A stretch of DNA of 64,000 bases from Moelleriella libera RCEF 2490. Its lineage: Eukaryota > Ascomycota > Sordariomycetes > Hypocreales > Clavicipitaceae. The position numbers were made by a program, and so were the translations under genes. Below, in pieces: positions 57,661 to 64,000 of this stretch (position 1 is the first letter of the stretch; every line of letters starts with the position of its first letter). The stretch lies in assembly GCA_001636675.1 (NCBI GenBank), contig AZGY01000001.1, positions 1,645,029-1,709,028 of the forward strand, written 5' to 3'. The notes below the pieces were generated by a model. It worked only from the letters and a program-made list of their open reading frames with translations. It was not told the origin of the DNA and did no database searches.

Positions 57661-59090
57661 GAATATGATCAACGCCTTGTCAAAATTCCAGTCGACCTGT
57701 GACAAGCACATCTCGGAATAATGAGGAACCATACTGGTTCGCCTGCTGAGTTCGGCGATGAGTTCGGCGATCATCGCCCGTATCTGCACGCCGTTGACAT
57801 CCTGGAGTTTGGGGAACCATTGTAGCAGTGTGCTTGCGAGATTAGGGTCCGAGGCCATAATAGGATTGCCGGTCATGTAAATGGTCTCCAAGGATTCGAA
57901 CTTGCCCCTCCATTTCTCCAGTGCCTGCATGCTGACAATTTGATTATTGCTCAAGTCGAGATTCTTCAGCTGCGGAAATGTCGTTGCCAGCGATTCGACC
58001 TGCGAAACGTCATCGATGGCGTTGTTGGCAAGGGTGATGCTTTCGATGGCATCTCTCTGTTCGGCTGCTGTTTTGAATAGATCGTCGCAGATGGCCATCA
58101 GGCCCTTGAATGTCTTCAGCGCTCGTTCACGCGTTTCAAACGCTCCCAGCGCGGTGAGGTCGGTATCTGAAGCCAAAGAATCGAGTTTGAGCAATTTGTT
58201 TGCACCAATGTAGCGTTGACTCAAAAATGACTGTAGTTTTGCTCGGAGCTCCTGAGTTTCCTTGGACTCTGTTGCCTTGTTCGAATATGCCAGCTCCTGA
58301 CTGGATTCGACGATCTCGAGTTTAGTTCCGGCAAAGGAGAATGTGTTAAGTTTGATAAGTTCGTCGGTGTCTTCCTCCGAGGCGCCGATGAAAACGTAAT
58401 CACCCGCCCTTTCTCTCTGCGGACGATTAGCGGGGAAGTAAGAGGGCAGAGAGACGCGATCTTGGCTGGGGCGACACAGTGCGCCATCTCCGGTGAGCCG
58501 TGTTATGCAGTGTGAAAACAGTGCAAGTGCCGTCGAGTGCGAAAAGCTCGACTTCTGATAATCTAATAATGCCCTGGACCTGGCATTAACGACCAACTTA
58601 CCTCCTTGATCATGACCGGTCGAGATGGTTTCCTGAAGGATGACGCTTTCCTCTCCAAAAAAGCCACCAGATTGTGGAGGCCGCCATCTTCATTTGTTGC
58701 AGCTTTGCTCTGCTTCAGTCCATAGACACGCAGCCAGGCCAAATTTTCCCGCCCTCTGGTTCTCGTCGCTCGCCCAGACCCGGCTGTTGACCCACGCGAT
58801 GGGAGTCTGGGGTTGTCGTTGCCTTTCGAATGCGGCAAAACTCTTCTTGTAGCGACGGTTTGGGGATTTCTTCCAGATACACGTCTCGCAGACTTTGTTC
58901 TGGAGCCTCTTGTCTCGGTTGCTGTAGCCCGGGCCACTCGCTTGCCCATGCCATCCATTTCGAGATCACCATCAATGTCCGTCCTGAATGTAGATCTCTT
59001 CTTCTGAATGCCTCTGGTAGTTTTCGCGGAAGACGAAGCTGCCTGATTGGCTCGCTGGGAGCCGGATCCTCGAGGACCTCGAGGTGCCAT
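57538..59090 (-). CDS. Mex67/NXF1-like mRNA export protein lacking the NTF2-like domain
   Basis: Three exons on the minus strand: 59090-58602, 58416-57649 and 57576-57538, giving 431 aa. The N-terminus (MAPRGPRGSGSQ... then an Arg-rich tail) and an RRM-like region (GLKQSKAATNEDGG, LVAFLERK, LIKLNTFSFAGTKLEI) match fungal Mex67. A leucine-rich repeat domain follows (IESITLANNAI, FPQLKNLDLSNNQI, LETIYMTGNPI, QWFPKLQDVNGV). A C-terminal TAP-C/UBA-like module binds FG-nucleoporins in this family (YSEMCLSQVDWNFDKAL, IFEERKAQLPQEAFA). The roughly 200-residue NTF2-like domain that normally sits between LRR and TAP-C and pairs with Mtr2 is absent; only about 25 residues separate the two. Intron 1 (58417-58601) was set to give KERERAGDYVFI; an acceptor near 58555 is an alternative. 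It is probably a divergent paralogue rather than the essential export factor. Confidence 0.82.
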
Positions 59091-59255
59091 AGTGGAAATA
59101 GTGAGCTCGGTGGGTATTATTGCGGCGGCGGCGGCGGCGGACGATTGTGATGTTGCGGATGGAGGCGCGATGGTGATTACGGTTCAAGCAGTGTGCGTAT
59201 GCTCTTGGCTCAAGAGAGAGTGAGTAGCCGAAAAGACGCGACTTTAAAAAAACTG

Positions 59256-59267
59256 TATCACGTGATA
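59256..59267. promoter_or_regulatory. TATCACGTGATA palindrome upstream of the Mex67-like gene
   Basis: Perfect 12-nt palindrome containing TCACGTGA, about 168 nt upstream of the Mex67-like ATG and 600 nt upstream of mph1. It resembles a Cbf1-type E-box. It is the second TCACGTGA found near an RNA-processing gene in the window. Confidence 0.4.
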
Positions 59268-59496
59268 TACAGAAACAACCCAAAGCAGGCAACCTCGCAA
59301 GAACAACAACCCCAAGAGGAAGGAAGCTCTTTCCCCGCTTGGTCAAGCAGTTATCGACGCGCGTCAAATCGCGATGAAATGACCAGAGACGTCACCCGCG
59401 GTTCTCAGCGTGTGTACACACAAGCTCACCAAGAAGGGGGGGGGGGGGGTTCAGCAGCTAACTTAATCATTGAAACATATTACTTAATCCTAGCCA

Positions 59497-59511
59497 TAAC
59501 CCTAACCCTAG
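59497..59511. repeat. Short interstitial telomere-like repeat
   Basis: TAACCCTAACCCTAG, two units of the fungal telomere repeat (CCCTAA, TTAGGG on the other strand). It lies in the divergent promoter between the Mex67-like gene and mph1, followed by AT-rich sequence (59535-59640). Two units can be chance. They also resemble a Tbf1-type promoter site. Confidence 0.6.
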
Positions 59512-59866
59512 CATAGGCTCAAAGGAACAAAGCCTTTTATGAAGATAATTATATATTTTTTTTTCTATCAAGTTTCTCTCTCAGGTTCATAGAATATTTT
59601 TTTATTGTTTTTATAAACCTGGTTTTTTTTGTTAGAAGATAAGGTCACCATAGGAAAAAGCCAAGGTAACCATGCAAGACGCCCCCCCTCGGGTCGGACG
59701 AGCGAACCCCCCAATGGTCAAGTCATCAAAAACACTCATTTTCAGCCATCCTGGTCTATCGCAAATGACGATGACGGGCTTGGGCAAACGGAGAAAACAC
59801 AAGGCGCTTCGCATGATGCATGGCAAGCTTGCATCAGCAGAGGCACTCGTCGCGACCTCGAGCTAG

Positions 59867-62800
59867 ATGTCTTCTGCTCCCAACGAAATCACTACCAATA
59901 TGGATGATGACGAGTTTGACACCGACTTCGCCGACGAAGACTTGCTGGAGGCCTTAGATCAAGCATCATCGTCATTCCAAAGACAATATGTCGCGCAGAG
60001 GTTGCCGAGTACAATTCTCTTCACGTCTCGGGAAGGACAACGATTCAATACCGGGGCAACAGCTCAGACGGCGGAAAGTTTACCTTCTGCCGCATTGTCG
60101 TCTTCAGAGTCCGCTTTCCGCTCAATGGTGACAGCCGGAAGTGAGACTCATCGCTTTACTGGACAAAGCAATGGCCTAAACCCAGACACCTTCCGTCAGA
60201 GCACATTATGGGGATCTACGGCGCGAGACGAGACACCGACCCAAACCCAGCCTCCCAACCAGAGAACCTACATAACAGACTCTCGCGAAGACCCGAGCCA
60301 TCACGAACTTGACGAACATGCAATGCAGACATGGGTATATCCCACAAATCTTGGAGCAATTCGCGATTACCAATTCAGCATTGTGAAGAATAGCCTTTTC
60401 AACAATACGTTGGTCGCTTTGCCAACTGGCTTGGGGAAAACATTCATTGCCGCAACTGTCATGTTGAACTTCTATCGATGGACCAAGTCTGCGAAAATCA
60501 TATTTGTCGCACCAACGAAGCCCCTAGTTGCACAACAAGTAGATGCCTGCTACAACATTGTTGGCATTCCGCGATCTGACACAACCCTCTTGACGGGTGA
60601 CGTTCCACCGGCGCTGCGCGTGGATGAATGGGAAACCAAGCGTGTCTTCTTCATGACGCCGCAGACCTTGATGAACGACTTATCACACGGTTATGCGGAT
60701 CCAAAAAGCATCGCGCTCATTGTTATAGATGAGGCGCACCGTGCTGTTGGCGAGTACGCCTATGCCAAAGTGACAAAATTCATGCGAAGGTACACAAAGA
60801 GTTTCCGAGTTCTTGCGTTGACGGCGACACCAGGATCAAAAATCGAGACTGTACAAGAGGTCATTGACAATCTGGGCATTTCCCACTGCGAAATCAGAAC
60901 CGAGGACTCCATCGACATACGGCAGTACGTTCATGACAGAAACATACAGCAAATAATCCTGGACCCTTCAGACGAAATGAATCTTGTCAGTGAACTGTTC
61001 ACAACTGCCCTCAAGCCTATGATGGACAAGCTCAGCTCACAAAATATTTACTACGGTCGGAACCCAATGGCGATGACGACGTACGGGCTGATGCAGGCAC
61101 AGAAAGAATGGTTCGCAGCACGGGGGCGCCATGCGAACCAAGGTGTTCAGTTCATGATGAGAGCAATCTTCAGTGTCTTGACAGGGCTGGCGCACTCCAT
61201 CAAGTTGCTTAATTTCCACGGAATGAGACTTTTTTACGACAACATGGTCGATTACCGTAGTGAACAAGAGGGGAAGGGTGAGAAGGGCTCAAAATATAAA
61301 AAACAGCTCATCGAACATGCCAGCTTCCAGGATATGATGAGCAAATTATCAGGATGGCTGAGAACAGATGGCTTCGTCGGCCACCCGAAGCTCACAGCCT
61401 TGGCGGATTGCGTGCTTAACCACTTCATGGACCAAGGGAATGACTCTCCGACGCGCGTCATCGTCTTCAGCGAGTATCGTGATTCCGCCGAAGACATTGT
61501 ACGTACGCTCAACAAGCACCGGCCGCTTCTCAAGGCTAGCGTCTTTGTGGGACAGGCGGAAGGCAAGCGAGGCGAGGGAATGAAGCAAGCACAACAAATC
61601 CAGACCATCGAGAGGTTCAGGAAGGGGGAATTCAACGTCCTTGTAGCCACGTCCATCGGGGAGGAGGGACTCGACATTGGGCAGGTCGACTTGATTGTCT
61701 GTTACGATTCTTCGGCCTCGCCCATTCGTATGCTCCAACGAATGGGGCGAACGGGGCGCAAAAGGGCAGGAAATATCGTGCTTCTCCTGATGAGAGGCAA
61801 AGAGGAACATCAGTTTGCGAAGTCCAAGGACAGCTACGAAAAAATGCAGAGGCTCATTTGCGAAGGGAGTCGTTTCAATTTTCGGTTTGACCTCTCTACG
61901 AGGATTGTTCCGAGAGGTATCCGACCAGAGGTGGACAAGAAACACGTTAACATCCCCCTTGAAAACACGCAGAATCAAGCTTTGCCGGAGCCGAAAAGAC
62001 GTCGCGCCGCAGGAAAGAAGAAGCCCCCCAAGAAATTCCACATGCCCGATGGTGTGGAGACTGGCTTCAAAAAAGTGTCGGACTACATGAGCGGCAGCTC
62101 GAGATCAACCAGAAACCCCGAGCTTGACGACCTGGAGGAAGTCCCCACTCTTGCATCAGTTGTGCTCTCCCAGGACGATCTCAAAGAGCTCGACCGAACG
62201 TATCGCGATCTTCCCTTCAACCGCGACGTGGTTGAGGAGACCGACATGCCTAGCATGACAGCACATCCTCTTCTGCAAAGACGTTTGCGGCCTGTAGCGA
62301 ATCTCAAGCATGGAACATATACCGAGAAAGTAGTTAAACTTCTGGATACCATGGGCAGTGGACTTGATTATTGGGGAAAAATTCCCACGTCGCTGGACGC
62401 GGACTGCTTTGAAGAGCCGGTCACAGCTTCGCTCGATTCAGATGATGGACATGAAGCGAGCCAAGGGGACGACCTCGACATGAACAAACATGGCCACGAT
62501 AGAGGTTCTGGGCCCAAAGTTCAGACAGAGCACGGACGACCAGGACCGAGAAAACGCAAAGTGTCCAGCGTCTCTGGCAGAGCTCCAATGGAAACGGAAG
62601 ACGAAAGCTCTTCAGAAGACGAGAATGCCAGGGAAACGGAGCAGGCGAGAACAGCCAAGAGAGCGAGGATTGTGCGAAAACAGAAAAAGATTCACAAGAG
62701 AAGTGGCATCAACAGCTCCGAGATCGGAGACGACTGCGAGAGAGACAGTGACCTCCTGGAAGGCAGTGATTTAGACGATGGAGCAGATCTGTCGGATTTT

Positions 62801-63103
62801 GTTGTTCGCGATGACCAAGCCCTGTCGAGTATGCTGGATTCTCAAGCAACACCGCCAAGCACGGCTTCGGTACACAAAACGCCCAGGCCAGAGGCCCAGA
62901 GGCCATTCTTCGTCCCGACGCGCTTTTCTGCGACGCAGGAGAGCGATGATATCCCCGATCTCCACACCCTGATTGGCGGCAAGAAGATTGGGACAGATAT
63001 AAGACATGATGAGGAGCGCGACTCGAGCCCTGATGGAGCAGTTGCACAACGGTCTGCGCGTGGACGGCGGCGGGTGATGGACAGCGATACTGACGATGAA
63101 TGA
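59867..63103 (+). CDS. mph1: ATP-dependent DNA helicase Mph1 (FANCM orthologue)
   Basis: 3'-5' SF2 helicase that dissociates D-loops, remodels forks and restrains crossovers. Intronless, 1078 aa, a usual length for fungal Mph1. Walker A is ALPTGLGKT (about 184-192), motif Ia APTKPLVAQQ, DEAH box VIDEAHRA (about 288-291), motif III LALTATPGS. The Mph1/FANCM insert follows, then the second RecA lobe with RVIVFSEYRDSAEDI, VATSIGEEGLDIGQVDLIVCYD and motif VI RMLQRMGRTGRKR. The acidic N-terminus (DDDEFDTDFADEDLL) is typical. The C-terminal 350 residues are charged and disordered, with likely nuclear localisation signals and protein-binding motifs. The start is supported by the acidic N-terminus just downstream and by stops upstream. 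Confidence 0.97.
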   Translation: MSSAPNEITTNMDDDEFDTDFADEDLLEALDQASSSFQRQYVAQRLPSTILFTSREGQRFNTGATAQTAESLPSAALSSSESAFRSMVTAGSETHRFTGQSNGLNPDTFRQSTLWGSTARDETPTQTQPPNQRTYITDSREDPSHHELDEHAMQTWVYPTNLGAIRDYQFSIVKNSLFNNTLVALPTGLGKTFIAATVMLNFYRWTKSAKIIFVAPTKPLVAQQVDACYNIVGIPRSDTTLLTGDVPPALRVDEWETKRVFFMTPQTLMNDLSHGYADPKSIALIVIDEAHRAVGEYAYAKVTKFMRRYTKSFRVLALTATPGSKIETVQEVIDNLGISHCEIRTEDSIDIRQYVHDRNIQQIILDPSDEMNLVSELFTTALKPMMDKLSSQNIYYGRNPMAMTTYGLMQAQKEWFAARGRHANQGVQFMMRAIFSVLTGLAHSIKLLNFHGMRLFYDNMVDYRSEQEGKGEKGSKYKKQLIEHASFQDMMSKLSGWLRTDGFVGHPKLTALADCVLNHFMDQGNDSPTRVIVFSEYRDSAEDIVRTLNKHRPLLKASVFVGQAEGKRGEGMKQAQQIQTIERFRKGEFNVLVATSIGEEGLDIGQVDLIVCYDSSASPIRMLQRMGRTGRKRAGNIVLLLMRGKEEHQFAKSKDSYEKMQRLICEGSRFNFRFDLSTRIVPRGIRPEVDKKHVNIPLENTQNQALPEPKRRRAAGKKKPPKKFHMPDGVETGFKKVSDYMSGSSRSTRNPELDDLEEVPTLASVVLSQDDLKELDRTYRDLPFNRDVVEETDMPSMTAHPLLQRRLRPVANLKHGTYTEKVVKLLDTMGSGLDYWGKIPTSLDADCFEEPVTASLDSDDGHEASQGDDLDMNKHGHDRGSGPKVQTEHGRPGPRKRKVSSVSGRAPMETEDESSSEDENARETEQARTAKRARIVRKQKKIHKRSGINSSEIGDDCERDSDLLEGSDLDDGADLSDFVVRDDQALSSMLDSQATPPSTASVHKTPRPEAQRPFFVPTRFSATQESDDIPDLHTLIGGKKIGTDIRHDEERDSSPDGAVAQRSARGRRRVMDSDTDDE

Positions 63104-63491
63104 CTCTGTACTTGTCCCTCTTTTGGCCTAACTAGCAGAGCTATACACACACCTCGTCGCCTCTTCATCTCTTCGTCTCGCATTTCTCCATCTCATCGTC
63201 GCTGATATCTATGTCTTGTTAAAGAAAAAAGATTTCCTCTGCTCAATGTCCGCGCTCTCGTCTCCGCGCCACCCCTTTTCTTCATGCATCGTAGTCTCTT
63301 CATGGCACCCCGCCCCATGTTCCTTCCCTACGTCAGACAAGCCAAATACCATTCAAGCTTTGACAAAATCTCGACAGTTCCCGTAGTAGTCGGAAATGCT
63401 GTGCTGCTCCCTCAGATATGCCGCCAGATTTCTCCCTGCAACGCGCCCCGCCTGGCCGTCAGACTTGCCCCAGCGATGAAGACTTGCTGCC
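63104..63491. other. Convergent 3' spacer between mph1 and the GFA gene
   Basis: About 390 nt of pyrimidine-rich sequence with no supported gene. It probably contains both 3' UTRs. Confidence 0.55.
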
Positions 63492-64000
63492 CTAGCTGTC
63501 CCGGTCCTCCAGCTTCCGCTTCCCGGACATGTCGCTCACCGTCGCCATGACGGCATCGCGCCCGCCCTCAAGCGCGGGCGACTCCTCCAGGATTTCCCAC
63601 TCAATCCTGACTGACCCGTCATCCGAGCGCTTGATGCCGTGTGTGCGACGCATCCTGCCCAGTCTCGTGCCTTCGACCAAACCGTCGAACCAGGGCACGC
63701 CAAAGGACTGTCGCAGGGCAGTGCCTCTGTCCGGAACACCCACCACCTGCTGCTGCGTCTCGTCCAAATCACTCTCGTTCTCTTCTGGGATCAGGCCAAC
63801 ATCTTCCAAATCCTGCAGATCCTCTTGCAACAGACTGCCCAGGGTAAGGTTGATGTACTCGGCCTCGCTGCGTGGCTGCTCCGACCAGTAGGACAAGGGG
63901 GTGCCGCAGAAGCCGCAGAAATTGCGCTTGGTGTGCTCCTGGCTCGGATGCGTGTAGACGCGCCGAATCATGGCGTGGGTCTCGTCTTCGAAGAAGGCGA
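63492..64000 (-). CDS. GFA/CENP-V-domain zinc protein, 3' part (runs off the window)
   Basis: The last 169 residues of a gene whose start lies beyond the right edge; the frame stays open to position 64000 (AFFEDETHAMIRRVY). NFCGFCGTPLSYWSE holds the C-x-x-C and GxP motif of the GFA (glutathione-dependent formaldehyde-activating-like, Mss4-fold) family. In this family the Cys residues bind zinc. The C-terminal part is acidic and disordered (EENESDLDETQQQ) and ends in a basic KRKLEDRDS. The family name does not prove formaldehyde activity. Splice structure further upstream cannot be seen. Confidence 0.8.
   Translation of the reverse strand, partial: AFFEDETHAMIRRVYTHPSQEHTKRNFCGFCGTPLSYWSEQPRSEAEYINLTLGSLLQEDLQDLEDVGLIPEENESDLDETQQQVVGVPDRGTALRQSFGVPWFDGLVEGTRLGRMRRTHGIKRSDDGSVRIEWEILEESPALEGGRDAVMATVSDMSGKRKLEDRDS

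Overview
The window reads as chromosomal DNA of a filamentous ascomycete fungus, probably Sordariomycetes and perhaps Hypocreales (the finer placement is inference). The reasons are short spliceosomal introns (mostly 54-185 nt, GTRNGY donors, many RCTRAC-like branch points, YAG acceptors), typical fungal families (a mid-protein Zn(II)2Cys6 factor, a NUC-1/Pho4-type bHLH factor, a Mep ammonium transporter, TauD-like dioxygenase, Mph1) and long gene-poor spacers full of microsatellites. Gene models were built by eye from splice signals, reading-frame continuity and family resemblance; exon coordinates are given per entry. There is no operon, CRISPR, rRNA or convincing tRNA.

Left part (1-15.5 kb): a Mep1/Mep3-type ammonium transporter (+), a membrane-anchored histidine acid phosphatase (-), a TauD/TfdA-type Fe(II)/2-oxoglutarate dioxygenase (-) and a six-exon Zn2Cys6 transcription factor (-). 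They are separated by 1.3-2.8 kb spacers. 15.5-21.5 kb is close to a gene desert.

Middle (21.5-43 kb): a kinase-fold protein with altered catalytic motifs (+) converges on a SWIM zinc-finger protein (-). A repeat-rich 3.8 kb spacer follows, then housekeeping genes: SF3B6/p14 splicing factor (-), an MBD4-like DNA glycosylase (+), the ER cargo receptor Erv29/SURF4 (+), Cdc14 phosphatase (-), the KEOPS subunit Pcc1 (+) and a NUC-1-like phosphate regulator with a 38-residue glutamine tract (-).

Right part (43-64 kb): a kelch-type ectodomain protein with one membrane helix (-) lies between two long gene-free spacers. Next comes a Mex67-like mRNA export protein that lacks the NTF2-like domain (-). 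Its terminal intron is repeated five times in a diverged tandem array that also contains an assembly gap. Mph1/FANCM helicase (+) and the 3' part of a GFA/CENP-V zinc protein (-, running off the window) complete the region.

The strongest candidates for something undescribed are: (i) the tandem array of complete intron-like units (donor, branch, acceptor) at the 3' end of the Mex67-like gene; (ii) the NTF2-less Mex67 paralogue itself; (iii) the MBD4-like locus, where coding character switches frame and a stop overlaps a start as ATGA; (iv) stop-free introns of length 3n in the transporter and the phosphate regulator, one carrying a long hairpin.
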